Below, piece after piece: positions 46,587-56,031 of a stretch of 64,000 nucleotides of DNA. The DNA is taken from positions 868,001 through 932,000 of the forward strand of contig CAVWMF010000006.1 of assembly GCA_963756025.1 (NCBI GenBank), written 5' to 3'. A program made the position numbers and the translations under genes. Every line of letters begins with the position of its first letter. Positions within the stretch are counted from its first letter, which is position 1. The notes under the pieces were generated by a model. The model had not been told where the DNA came from, did not search any database, and saw nothing but the letters and a program-made list of their open reading frames with translations. The stretch is from Bog-473 sp963756025. GTDB lineage: Bacteria; Actinomycetota; Acidimicrobiia; Acidimicrobiales; RAAP-2.

Positions 46587-48135
46587 CTACCGGAGATCCC
46601 GCCGGACGACCTTGCCCATGGCGTTGCGGGGCAGGGCATCGACCACGCGGAACTCTCTTGGCCTCTTGTAGGAAGTCAACTCTTGGGCCGCGAGCAGCGT
46701 CAACGCGTCAAGGTCGGGTTCCCCGTCGAACCCGACGACGAAGGCGGTCACCGATTCCCCCCACTCGGCTGACGGCACGCCGACGATGGCGATTTCCCTG
46801 ACCGATGCGTGGCGCGCCAGGACGGCCTCGACCTCGGCCGGGTACACGTTGTGCCCCCCGGTGATGATGAGCTCGGTGCGCCGGCCGCGGATGGAGATGT
46901 ACCCGTCGTCCCCGAGCGACGCCAGATCACCGGTGGCGAACCAGCCGTCGCGCCACATCGCCCCGGACGCGTCGAGCGCGCCGCCAATAGCCGCGGCAGA
47001 GCGACGGACCGCGGACCATCAGCTCGCCGATCCCTGCGCCGTCGGGTTCTGCGATCGCCGCCTCCACCCCGGGCAGGGGAAAGCCCACCGACCCGGGTCG
47101 CCGTTCCCCCACGAGCGGGTTGGAGAGGGTCAGCAGGGTCTCGGACATCCCGTACCGCTCGAGGACCGATACCCCGAAGTCGTTCTCGAACCGCCACCAC
47201 AGATCAGCGGACAGGGGTGCCGAGCCGGCGACGCAGAGCCGCAGGGCCGAGAGCTCGTCCGCCCGGCCGGACTCCGCCAACCGGTGGTACATGGTGGGGA
47301 CGCCGAAGAACATCGTGCTTTCGCGCACCGCATCGAGCACCTGATCGGGAACGAACCGTTCGAACACGACGGCGGAGCCTCCCGCCGCCAACGTGCCGAA
47401 CAACCCCGCGCAAAGCCCGTGCACATGGAAGAGGGGAAGGGCGAGGATCAGGCGGTCATCGGGTGACCAACCCCACGCCATCTGCAGCGCCCGCGTTCCG
47501 GCCAGCAGCGAACCGTGGGTATGGACCGCGCCCTTCGGCTCGCCGGTCGTGCCCGAGGTGTACACGATCAGCGCATCGTCCTCGGGGCCCGCCGCATCCA
47601 ACGTGAGGTCCGGCCGGTCCGCTCCACCGAGAAGCCCGTCCGCTCCACCGAGAAGTTCGCCCGGTGCGCACACGACCGCCCCGGCCACATCACTGCAGAG
47701 CCACTCCCTGCTCTCCGTCCGCTCGACCACACAGACGGCGGGATCGACGTCGCCGGCCACGTAGCGCAACTCGCTCCGGCTGGCGGACGGGTTGACGGGG
47801 ACGACGACGGCGCCGAGCCGCAACGCGCCGAGGAGGCCGACGATGGCGTCGAACGACGCGGCGCAACTCCACAGCACCCGGTCCCCCGGCCCGGCGCCGC
47901 AACCGGCCAACGCGGCGGCGGCGTGCGCCGTCAGGTGGGCCAATGCGGCGCCGTCCAGCGCAGCGCGGGCGGGGTGGCCATCGAGGAGGACCGGACGGTC
48001 TGGTTCGTCACGCCAACGTTGCGACCACACCTCGGGAAGGGTGTGGCCCGCCGTCAGATCGGCCTGCGTCAAAGCCGGTGCACCCGGTGGTCGGTGCCGA
48101 GACCAGGCGCGCGCCATGTCCGTCACTGCATCCAC
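46587..48135 (-). CDS. Acyl-CoA synthetase / AMP-dependent ligase (single frameshift)
   Basis: An ANL-family enzyme that activates a carboxylic acid with ATP and CoA. Frame 1 runs from 48135 to about 46980 with LIVYTSGTTGEPKGAVHTH (P-loop), LPLFHVHGLCAGLFG, FFGVPTMYHRL and ERYGMSETLL. The remaining part (MWRDGWFATGDLASLGDDG, GHNVYPAEVEAVLARH, LPRNAMGKVVRRDLR with the catalytic Lys) is one frame over and ends at 46587. One extra base in GGCGGCGCGC near 46980 explains the shift. The 18-base tandem repeat encoding LLGGAD twice near 47635 is an oddity. The start is uncertain (GTG 48135 or ATG 48117). All catalytic motifs survive, so an error is likely. Confidence 0.85.
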
Positions 48136-48175
48136 GCCCTGTCAGTGAGCCACCGCACGCCATAGTCTGGCGGAC

Positions 48176-50845
48176 ATGACACCCCGGCGCATCGCCATCG
48201 TCCCGCATTCGCACTGGGATCGGGAATGGTACAAGTCGTACCAGGACTTTCGCCTCAATCTGGTCGACATGATCGACACCCTCCTGCCCCTGCTCGAGGC
48301 CGATGCCGGCTACCCCTACTTCATGTTGGACGGCCAGATGGCCGTGGTCGACGACTATCTCGAGGTCCGGCCCGAGGCGGAACAGCGGCTCCGCGAGCTG
48401 GCAGCGGCCGGCCGCCTGAGCATGGGACCGTGGTACATCCTGATGGACGAGTTCCTCTCCTCGGGCGAGACGATCATCCGGAATCTCCAGATGGGTATCG
48501 TGCGTGCCGCCGCGTTCGGGGGCGCGATGGACGTGGGCTATCTGCCCGACATGTTCGGGCACATCGACCAGATGCCGCAGATCCTGGCGGAGGCCGGGTT
48601 CGCGCACACGGTGGTGTGGCGGGGCGTGCCCTCGGCCGTCACGAAGAACGCATTCTGGTGGGAGGCTCCGGATGGTTCGCGCGTACGGGCCGAATACATG
48701 CCAGTCGGCTACGGCAATGGCGCGGCGCTGCCCGAGGATGCCAAGGCCCTCGTGCGGCGGGCCGGGGACCTCGTGGACGAAGTGGCGCCCTTTCTGATCG
48801 AGGACCTCCTCTGCATGAACGGCGGGGACCACCTCTTCCCCCAGAAGAGGCTGGGCGCAGTCGTGGCGGAGGCGAACGAGCTCCAGGACGACCTCGTCTT
48901 CGAGATCACCTCACTCCCCAAGTACCTGGCCGCGGCGCCGACGGAGGGCTTGGAACGCTGGCGGGGCGAGCTCAGGTCGGGCTACCGGTCCAACATGTTG
49001 ATGGGGGTGACGTCCAACCGCGTCGACGTCAAACGCATGGGGGCGCTGGCCGAGCGGGCACTGGAGCGTCGGGCCGAACCCCTGGCCGCGCTGTTCCAAA
49101 CTCCCGCGCAGTGGCCACACGAGCTGCTTTCCCTGGCGTGGAAGGAGATGGTCCGCAACGCCGCGCACGACTCCATCTGTGCGTGCTCGGTCGATGATGT
49201 CGTCGACGCGGTGTTGCACCGTTACGCCGAGGCGCGCACCATCGCCGGCGGTCTCGCCGAGCGCGCGGTCACGTCCTTCGCCCGCTCCTTGGCCGAGCCG
49301 GGCAATTACGTTCTCAATTCCGTCCAGCGGACACGGGCCGGGCTGGTCGAACTGGTGGTCGGGGCGGACCAGCTCCCCTCGAAGGATGTGCAGGTCGTCT
49401 CCGAGCGGGCCGGCCTCCCTGGCTCCATGGTGCTCGATGCCAACACGGTGCGCACCGTGCTCAGCATGCTCCAGGGCCCCAAGATCGACAACGATGCCTG
49501 GGTCCACGACGTACGCGTGGAAGAGGATGACGAAGGGCTCGAGATCACCGTGACGATAGGAGCCGAAGAACGACCGAACGTGGCGATATCCGAGGCGAAG
49601 CAGGACATTTACGCTCGCCTGGGAGCACGGCCCGACGCCGTCATACGCGTCAACCTGAACCAACCCCCCATCCGCCGCATCGTGGCCCGGGCGGCGGGCG
49701 TTCCCGGCTATGGCTGGCGGGCGTTCGCCCCGGCCCCGTTGGCCCACCCCGTGGTGGCCAGCGAGCGGGGCGCCCCGGTGACCTTGAGCAATGGTCTCGT
49801 GACGGTGGCCGTCGATGCCGGGCGCGGCACATTCTCGGTCAACGGAACGGAGGGCTACGGCCACCTCGTCGACGGAGGGGACCTCGGCGACTCCTACAAC
49901 TACTCGCCGCCGCGTCAGGACACAGTGGTCGATGAACCGGTCGACGTCACCGTGCGCGTCGTCGAACCCGGGCCGGTGCGGGCCGCGGTGGAGATCGCCG
50001 CCACCTACGTCTGGCCCGATCACGTGGACGGGTCGTCGCAGCGACGGGTGGGCGAACACCGGGTCGAGGTCGAAACCAGGCTGGAGCTCAGAGCGGACGA
50101 GGCGGTCGTCCGGGTGACGACGTCGTTCGTGAACCCGAGCAGGGACCACCGGCTCCGCGTGCATCTCCCACTGCCCGAACCGGCGCGGACGTCGCAGGCC
50201 GAGAGCGCGTTCGCCGTGGTCGAGCGGGGCCTCACGGCCGAAGGGCGTGCCGACGAATTCGGATTGCCGACCGCGCCGGCACGCCGCTTCGTCTCCGCCG
50301 GCGGCCTGACCGTCGTGCACGACGGCGTCTGCGAGTACGAGCTCGTCGACATCGCATCGACACCGGACGGCGATGTGGCCGGCACGATCGCCCTCACTGT
50401 GCTGCGCGCCACCGGCATGCTCTCGCGTCTGGGCATGGCCTACAGGCCCTTCCCCGCCGGTCCGCTCACCCCGGTCGAGGGGCTGCAGATGACCGGGCGA
50501 CACGTGTCACTCAGCTATGCGTTGGCGCTGGGAAACGACGACCCCTATGCGTTGGCCGACGACGTCCTCCTTCCCCTCGATGTGGTCTCCGCTCTGGGGG
50601 GAGGCACCCGGGCCGCATCGGGGAGCGCGCTCGGGATCGAGGGGGCAGAGGTGAGCGCGTTGCGCCGCGAGGGCGATGTTCTCGAGGTTCGTGTCTTCAA
50701 CCCGACGCCCGACACGACCACGGTGGTCATCGCCGGCCATGCGGGGTGGCTGGTCGACCTGCGGGGCTATCCCGTGCTGGCGTTCGAGGGATCGTTCGAG
50801 CTCCGCCCCTTCGGGATCGCCACGGCCCGCCTTCGCCAGGACTGA
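48176..50845 (+). CDS. Glycoside hydrolase family 38 alpha-mannosidase
   Basis: 889 residues. The zinc-binding HSHWDREWY lies at 11-19, the nucleophile Asp125 in LPDMFGHIDQMPQ, and a further zinc site in AHDSICACSVDDVV near 335, the signature set of GH38. The remaining ~500 residues form the beta-sandwich domains. It removes alpha-linked mannose. No signal peptide is present, so it acts in the cytoplasm, for example in recycling mannosylated glycans or degrading imported glycans. It is divergent from the acyl-CoA synthetase with a 40-base gap. Confidence 0.94.
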   Translation: MTPRRIAIVPHSHWDREWYKSYQDFRLNLVDMIDTLLPLLEADAGYPYFMLDGQMAVVDDYLEVRPEAEQRLRELAAAGRLSMGPWYILMDEFLSSGETIIRNLQMGIVRAAAFGGAMDVGYLPDMFGHIDQMPQILAEAGFAHTVVWRGVPSAVTKNAFWWEAPDGSRVRAEYMPVGYGNGAALPEDAKALVRRAGDLVDEVAPFLIEDLLCMNGGDHLFPQKRLGAVVAEANELQDDLVFEITSLPKYLAAAPTEGLERWRGELRSGYRSNMLMGVTSNRVDVKRMGALAERALERRAEPLAALFQTPAQWPHELLSLAWKEMVRNAAHDSICACSVDDVVDAVLHRYAEARTIAGGLAERAVTSFARSLAEPGNYVLNSVQRTRAGLVELVVGADQLPSKDVQVVSERAGLPGSMVLDANTVRTVLSMLQGPKIDNDAWVHDVRVEEDDEGLEITVTIGAEERPNVAISEAKQDIYARLGARPDAVIRVNLNQPPIRRIVARAAGVPGYGWRAFAPAPLAHPVVASERGAPVTLSNGLVTVAVDAGRGTFSVNGTEGYGHLVDGGDLGDSYNYSPPRQDTVVDEPVDVTVRVVEPGPVRAAVEIAATYVWPDHVDGSSQRRVGEHRVEVETRLELRADEAVVRVTTSFVNPSRDHRLRVHLPLPEPARTSQAESAFAVVERGLTAEGRADEFGLPTAPARRFVSAGGLTVVHDGVCEYELVDIASTPDGDVAGTIALTVLRATGMLSRLGMAYRPFPAGPLTPVEGLQMTGRHVSLSYALALGNDDPYALADDVLLPLDVVSALGGGTRAASGSALGIEGAEVSALRREGDVLEVRVFNPTPDTTTVVIAGHAGWLVDLRGYPVLAFEGSFELRPFGIATARLRQD

Positions 50846-51859
50846 TCACTCGTGGCGCGGCACCTCGTCCCATTCGGGGCGTGACGGCCGGTCCATGAGC
50901 GACAGGAGTGCCTCCCGGGGCGAACAGCGCCCATCGACGATGGCTTCGACCTGTTCGGCGATCGGCATTTCGACGCCGTGCGAACGGGCCAACCCGACCA
51001 GGGGTCCGGCGCTCTTGACGCCCTCGGCCACCATCTGCATCCCGTTGACGATCTCCTCGAGCGTGCGGCCCTGCCCCAGCTGAAAACCCACGGTGCGGTT
51101 GCGGCTCTTCGGGCTGGCACAGGTGGCGACCATGTCGCCGACCCCGGCCAGCCCACCGAAGGTCAGCACCCGGCCACCCAGTGCAATGCCCAGGCGTCCC
51201 AACTCGGCCAGACCCCGGGTGATGAGCACCGCACGCGTGTTCTCCCCGAATCCGAGCCCGTCGCAGATACCGGCGGCGATCGCCATCACGTTCTTCGTCG
51301 CCCCGGCAATTTCACACCCCACGACGTCCGTGCCCATGTAGACGCGAAAGGTGCGGGTGTGCAAGAGGTCCTGTACCTGACGGGCCAGCGTCTCGTCGGG
51401 CAACGCCACGACGCTGGCGGCCGGTTGCCCTTCGGCCACCTCGCGGGCGAGATTCGGTCCCGTCAGGACGCCGGCCGGCGTGTCGGGCAGGACCTGGGCC
51501 ACCACCTCGGACATCCGGAGATTGGTGCCGTTCTCAATGCCCTTGGACAGGCTGACGATCGCCTCGACCTCCGCGGCGAACGGCTGCAGGTCCAAGAGCA
51601 CGGCTCGAAACCCGTGCGAGGGCACCGCCATGAACACGACGCCCGCCCCGTCCAACGCCTCCTCGAGCGAAGCGGTGGCGGAGACCATGTCGGGGAGGGG
51701 GATGCCCGGGAGATACGTCGCATTTTCCCGCGCCCGCGTGATGGACATGGCCAACTCGGGAGAGCGCGCCCACAAGGTGACGGGATGTGACGCTCCCACC
51801 AGTCCCGCCACCGCCGTGCCCCACGAACCGGCGCCCACCACTACCACACGGTCGCGCAT
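50846..51859 (-). CDS. gpsA: Glycerol-3-phosphate dehydrogenase (NAD(P)+)
   Basis: 337 residues. The nucleotide-binding GAGSWGTAVAG (9-19) and LSKGIENGTNLRMSEV precede the catalytic Lys in GATKNVMAIAAGICDGLGFGENTRAVLITRGLAE. The C-terminal domain has GVGDMVATCASPKSRNRTVG and QMVAEGVKSA. It makes sn-glycerol 3-phosphate from dihydroxyacetone phosphate for phospholipids. It is convergent with the mannosidase and divergent from cofC, with only about 60 bases between the starts. Confidence 0.95.
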   Translation of the reverse strand: MRDRVVVVGAGSWGTAVAGLVGASHPVTLWARSPELAMSITRARENATYLPGIPLPDMVSATASLEEALDGAGVVFMAVPSHGFRAVLLDLQPFAAEVEAIVSLSKGIENGTNLRMSEVVAQVLPDTPAGVLTGPNLAREVAEGQPAASVVALPDETLARQVQDLLHTRTFRVYMGTDVVGCEIAGATKNVMAIAAGICDGLGFGENTRAVLITRGLAELGRLGIALGGRVLTFGGLAGVGDMVATCASPKSRNRTVGFQLGQGRTLEEIVNGMQMVAEGVKSAGPLVGLARSHGVEMPIAEQVEAIVDGRCSPREALLSLMDRPSRPEWDEVPRHE

Positions 51860-51921
51860 TGCCGTCAGCCTACGGCGGTCGTCACGAGGCGGCACTGTCC
51901 CGCGCACTTACACTGTCCTCA

Positions 51922-52539
51922 GTGCCCGCCCGTGCCCCGGCCCACCCGCAGGCTCCATCCACTCCTTCCCGAGCCACCCTCGGGTCAGAAGTCGTGCTCA
52001 TCCCGGTCAAGGGCTTCCGGCAGGCCAAGCGCCGATTAGGCGGATCGATGACCGATGCGACGCGGGAGCATCTTGTCCGATCGATGGCCCAGAGCGTCGT
52101 TGCGGCCTGTGCGCCACTCCCTGTCGCCGTCGTCTGCGACGATCCTGAGGTGGCGGCGTGGGCGGAGGCTCTTGGCGCAACCGTCATGTGGGAACCCGGA
52201 CAAGGGCTCAACGGCGCTGTCCGAGCCGGCGTGGAACAGCTGGCCGCCGCTGGCGTGCGCTGGGTGATCGTCGCACACGGCGACATTCCACGCGCCCGGG
52301 GTCTCGGGAACCTGGCGCCGTTCGACGGCATCACGCTCGTGCCCGACCGGAAGGACGACGGGACGAACGTGCTGCGCCTCCCCGTCGACTGCGACTTCCG
52401 CTTCGCCTACGGACCCGGCTCCTTCCGGTCGCATCGCGCCGAGGCGACCCGGCTCGGTCTGCCTGTCCGCATCCTGCGGATACCCGCCCTGGCCTACGAC
52501 GTGGACTGGCCGGCCGATGTGGTCGAGCTGACGAGGTGA
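51922..52539 (+). CDS. cofC: 2-phospho-L-lactate/phosphoenolpyruvate guanylyltransferase (CofC/FbiD)
   Basis: About 205 residues from a GTG at 51922. It is a small nucleotidyltransferase: VVLIPVKGFRQAKRRLGG (nucleotide loop with the conserved Lys/Arg), VVCDDPEVAAWAEALGA, GLNGAVRAGVEQL, WVIVAHGDIPRARGL and LVPDRKDDGTNVLRL, ending with the FRFAYGPGSFRSHRAEA block of the family. It loads GMP on PEP or 2-phospholactate, the first step of coenzyme F420 side-chain synthesis. This shows that the host makes F420. The rest of the pathway is not in the window. Confidence 0.92.
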   Translation: MPARAPAHPQAPSTPSRATLGSEVVLIPVKGFRQAKRRLGGSMTDATREHLVRSMAQSVVAACAPLPVAVVCDDPEVAAWAEALGATVMWEPGQGLNGAVRAGVEQLAAAGVRWVIVAHGDIPRARGLGNLAPFDGITLVPDRKDDGTNVLRLPVDCDFRFAYGPGSFRSHRAEATRLGLPVRILRIPALAYDVDWPADVVELTR

Positions 52540-52543
52540 GTGA

Positions 52544-53328
52544 GTGAGCGGACGGGAATCCTCCGGCCGCGTCGTTGCGGTCAACGATCTGCCCGCCCGT
52601 GGGCATCTTTCGGTCAATCTTGCCCCGCCGACGACCGTGTTGGCCATCGGCGCGCACCCGGACGACATCGAGTTCGGGTGTGGCGGCACGCTGGCCAAGT
52701 GGGCGGCCGCAGGGGCGGCGATCCACCACCTCGTGCTGACCGACGGCGCCAAGGGAACCTGGGACCCGGGGCAGGACGCGGCGGCTCTCGCGGCGACAAC
52801 GCCAGGAGGAGCAGCGGCACGCGGCCGCGCTGGTCGGCGGAGGCGATGTGGTCTTTCTCGGACGGACCGACGGGGAGCTCCACAACGGCGTCGGCGAACG
52901 GTGGGACGTTTCCCTCTGGATCCGGCGCCTCCGTCCCGATGTCATCCTCGGGCATGACCCGTGGCGGCGCTACCGCCTCCATCCCGATCACCGGCATGCG
53001 GGATTCATCACCACCGACGCCATCGTCGCCGCCCGCGACCCTCACTTCTTCACGGATCAGGACCTCGCCCCCCACCGTCCGTCGTCGCTCTTGCTGTGGG
53101 AGGCGGACGAACCGAACCACGTCGAGGACATCTCGGGCTTCGTCCCGACCAAGATCGCCGCGCTGCTGGCGCACAAGAGCCAATTCGAGAGCACCATGGG
53201 CATCGACGACGGCGGCATCGGCGGAGGTCGACGCCTTCGCGCTGAGGGTGCGCACACAACTGCAAGAGCACGGAGCCCTGGTCGGACTCACCGAAGGCGA
53301 GAGCTTTCACCTCCTCACCGACATATAG
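52544..53328 (+). CDS. PIG-L family deacetylase (two frameshifts)
   Basis: A LmbE/PIG-L zinc N-deacetylase read in three frames. The first part has VLAIGAHPDDIEFGCGGTLAKW, with the zinc AHPDD motif. Near 52793 the frame shifts, and VVFLGRTDGELHNG, DVILGHDPWRRYRLHPDHRHAG (second metal His pair) and PSSLLLWEADEPNHVEDISG follow. Near 53218 it shifts again to end SAEVDAFALRVRTQLQEH at 53328. Each shift is one extra base, so the restored protein of about 260 residues is normal for the family. These enzymes act on N-acetylglucosaminyl or similar amides, for example mycothiol precursors. The start GTG overlaps the stop region of cofC. Confidence 0.85.
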
Positions 53329-53342
53329 GTCCCCAATTGCAA

Positions 53343-53368
53343 AGTCGGGGGCCCGCAGGCCCCCGACT
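53343..53368. terminator. Bidirectional hairpin terminator
   Basis: A perfect 11-base inverted repeat, AGTCGGGGGCC and GGCCCCCGACT, separated by CGCA, lies 15 bases after the deacetylase stop and about 40 bases from the end of the convergent histone-like gene. Its position and strength fit a shared terminator, although no T-run follows on either side. Confidence 0.7.
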
Positions 53369-53410
53369 CCACTCGCTCCCGAAAGAGCGCACTGCCCACT
53401 GCTCAACTGC

Positions 53411-53893
53411 TCAACGAGCCGCCTTGCGAGCCGGGGCTCGACGGACGGCCTTCTTTGCAGTCGTCCGCTTGACGGCCTTCTTGGCCGGGGCGCGACGCAC
53501 TGCCTTCTTTGCCGGTGCGCGCTTGACGGCCTTCTTGGCCGTCGTCCGCTTGACGGCCTTCTTGGCCGGTGCCCGCTTGACGGCCTTCTTGGCCGGGGTC
53601 CGCTTGACTGCCTTCTTTGCCGCAGTCCGCTTGACGGCTTTCTTCGCCGGCGCGCGCTTGACGGCCTTCTTTGCTGGGGCCCGCTTGACAGCCTTCTTCG
53701 CCGGTGCCCGCTTGACGGCCTTCTTGGCCGGGGCCCGCTTGACTGCCTTCTTTACCGCAGTCCGCTTGACGGCTTTCTTCGCCGGCGCGCGCTTGACTGC
53801 TTTCTTTGCTGGGGCTCGCTTGACTGCTTTCTTTGCTGGGGCCCGTTTCACGGCCTTCTTGGCCGGGGCCCGTTTTTTCGCGGCTACTGCCAC
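53411..53893 (-). CDS. Histone-like Lys/Ala repeat protein
   Basis: 160 residues made almost wholly of a 9-residue unit, APAKKAVKR and close variants (TAVKKAVKR, TPAKKAVKR), about 16 copies, after a short start VAVAAKKR. It is strongly basic, resembling histone H1 tails and the C-termini of mycobacterial HupB-type proteins, so it should coat DNA or RNA. No globular domain is present. The GTG at 53893 follows GGGAGG at eight bases. The nucleotide repeat units are near-identical, which favours slippage and length change. Confidence 0.85.
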   Translation of the reverse strand: MAVAAKKRAPAKKAVKRAPAKKAVKRAPAKKAVKRAPAKKAVKRTAVKKAVKRAPAKKAVKRAPAKKAVKRAPAKKAVKRAPAKKAVKRTAAKKAVKRTPAKKAVKRAPAKKAVKRTTAKKAVKRAPAKKAVRRAPAKKAVKRTTAKKAVRRAPARKAAR

Positions 53894-54468
53894 AGGTGCA
53901 CCTCCCTAGGAGCATGGTCACTGAATAGAGGTGAAGCCTGCGCCACGTCGATGCTACGAACACATCGTCGTGCGCACTGCCGCACCGATTTCTTTGTCGC
54001 TTGGAACATATGGCACGTCTGAAGGTGGTTCATCGACCGTTTCTTCCTACGAGCAGTCCGTTCCGATTACCCGAATTGCAACGACTGATTGAGGTGATGA
54101 GGCACTGCATGAGGCGCGTGTTTGGCATTCCGATGTCTTTGCCTGGCGCGCTGCACACTGTTGCGTCGCAGCACATATCAACCCTCCATAACACTTCGGG
54201 TACACACATTCTTCGTTATGTACCTTCCCAGGTCAAGCACCATCTTTTCGCGACATGCTTTTTTGCCGTGCGCGCAACCCCATTCTTCTGTCGTCCACGC
54301 CTTGAATTCGGCTCGCGTCGCGTCATGAGAACGATGTGTCGCGGTGCAAGAGTCGCGTTCTGTCGTGGTGCATCCGAAGAGATGCGTCTTCCGCGTGCAC
54401 ACGACGATCGAATCACGACGAATCGGTACGCGTGTCGACCAGAATTTCCATCACCGCGGCGCGCACGC
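53894..54468. other. AT-richer gene-free region before the conjugation genes
   Basis: About 575 bases with clearly lower GC than the surroundings and no frame with coding character or a good ribosome site. It separates the histone-like gene from the coupling-protein gene. Because the neighbours are transfer genes, it could hold an origin of transfer or the promoter of the coupling-protein gene. An imperfect inverted repeat (CACACGACG...CGTGTCG) lies near 54398-54437. Nothing firmer is seen. Confidence 0.45.
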
Positions 54469-56031
54469 ATGACCGAATCCGCCTTCGAGCCGCCACGGCA
54501 CGACGCGCACGCGATCTACCTCGGAATCAACGACCGGACATGGTCGTGGGCGGGTCCGCAACGCTCCACACTCGTGCTCGGTCCTTCGCGCTCGGGAAAG
54601 ACGTCCTCCCTGGTCATACCTAATCTTTTCGTGGCCCAAGGTCCGGTTGTCTCGACGTCGACCAAGCCTGATGTGATGATGGCGACCGCACCGGAGCGAA
54701 GTCGCAACGGATGGTCCTTTCTGTTCGATCCGAGCGGTGAAATCGAGTGCCCGACGTCCGTCGAGCGCGTCGGTTGGTCACCGATCACCACTGCGAAGAA
54801 ATTGGGACGCCGCGGTACAGACATCTGACGCGATGGTCAACGCTGCGCGCCTTTCCGGGGGTGCAAACGCGCGCTCGGGAGGGGACCAGCACTGGAATGA
54901 ACGAGCCAGTGCCCTGCTGTCACCCTTGCTCCACGCGGCGGCCCTCGAATCGCTCCCCATGAAATCGGTTTTGCGGTGGATCGATCGCCACGATGGCGCG
55001 ACCGCGCTCGAAATCTCTCGGGCACGGTCGGCGAGGACTCCACCGCCACCGACTTGCTGGCCGGAATCGTCGGCACGGATTCCCGTGAGCAGTCAGGTAT
55101 CTGGTCGACCGCTTCCGGTGTCCTGGCGGCCTACAGGTCGGAGGCCGCGCTGGCATCCACCGAGCTCCCTCCACTCGATGCGGCGGAGTTCGTACGCGGG
55201 GCCAACACCATGTACATCTGTTCGGCCGGACGCAGGCAGCACCAGTTGGCGCCGCTCGTCGTGGCGGCAATCGGTGACGTACGTGATGCCACCTATGACC
55301 GGGAGCGGAGTGGTGATCGATCACCACCGACGCTGCTCGCCCTCGACGAAGTCGCCAACATCGCCCCCATTCCCGATCTGCCGACCATGCTGAGCGAGGG
55401 CGCCGGGCAAGGTCTTCTCGTGATGGCGTGCCTGCAGGACCTCTCGCAGGCCCGTGGTCGATGGGGCTCCGACGCCGACGGCTTCCTGACGTTGTTCGGC
55501 GCGACAGTGGTCTTCCCCGGCATCGCCGATGTCGCGACGCTGCGCGACCTCAGCGCGCTCGCGGGTGACCACGAGCTGCCATCGACCACCGTGGGGCACT
55601 CGGTGGGCGAATGGGGGCGACTTCGCCCGTCGAGCTCGGTGAGCACCGTCCGGGTGCCGCGCCTGTCGGTCGACGTGATCGCGCGGGGATCGCCCGGCCA
55701 TGTTCTCGTGCTGCGGCCCGAGAGAACATACGATTCGGTGCGCCTCACGCCCGGCCCACGCAACCAGCCCGTGGCGCGAGTTGTCGGGACGCCAACCGCC
55801 AGCCCGTGGCGCGAGAGGCGCCGGACCGGGGCCGCTGAGCTTCACCGACCCCGGTCCATCTCGTGCTGGCGTGGCGACCGCCAGCCCAGCCGCTGCCGGG
55901 CGACTTCAATATGGCGCGTCGTCTCCAGGTGGTGGACCAGGCGCGCGGTAGGGAGGGAGGAGATGCCACAGGCGCGGTCATCGGTGCCGAGCGCATCGCT
56001 CCCCCGGGGCACGCCCCAACGGGCCCGGTAG
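54469..56031 (+). CDS. VirD4/TraG-type conjugative coupling protein (two or more frameshifts)
   Basis: Type IV coupling ATPase. The ATG at 54469 opens MTESAFEPPRHDAHAIYLGI with Walker A GPSRSGKTSS and TSTKPDVMMA. At about 54822 one extra A in AAGAAATT shifts the frame, and NWDAAVQTSDAMVNAAR continues. At about 55021 a missing base shifts it again, and LLALDEVANIAPIPDLPTML (Walker B) and LLVMACLQDLSQARGRWG follow. No N-terminal membrane segment is seen, so it resembles the soluble TraM-recognition-domain type. The tail overlaps the convergent relaxase by 190 bases. If a third shift exists near the 17-base repeat at 55764-55815, the protein would stop at 55838 instead. Confidence 0.75.
55764..55815. 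repeat. 17-base direct repeat in the coupling-protein 3' end
   Basis: The sequence CCAGCCCGTGGCGCGAG occurs at 55764-55780 and again at 55799-55815, 35 bases apart. The spacing is not a multiple of three, so a duplication of the 35-base unit would itself shift the frame. Confidence 0.7.
55823..55857. terminator. Hairpin between convergent coupling-protein and relaxase ends
   Basis: Nine-base arms GGACCGGGG and CCCCGGTCC enclose 17 bases that contain the relaxase stop (55842) and a possible stop of the coupling-protein gene in an alternative frame (55838). This layout is expected for a shared terminator between convergent genes. Confidence 0.45.

Noticed and set aside
48911..50503. 530-codon open frame on the minus strand
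   Set aside because: Antisense to the GH38 mannosidase, which has its full catalytic motifs on the plus strand.
53411..53893. Regularly spaced repeats resembling a CRISPR array
   Set aside because: The repeats are contiguous 27-base coding units of the histone-like protein with no variable spacers.
54001..54468. Extended N-terminus of the coupling protein, or a separate gene, upstream of 54469
   Set aside because: The open frame is Cys/His/Arg-rich without membrane helices or a ribosome site, and the region is AT-rich; the conserved protein starts at MTESAF.
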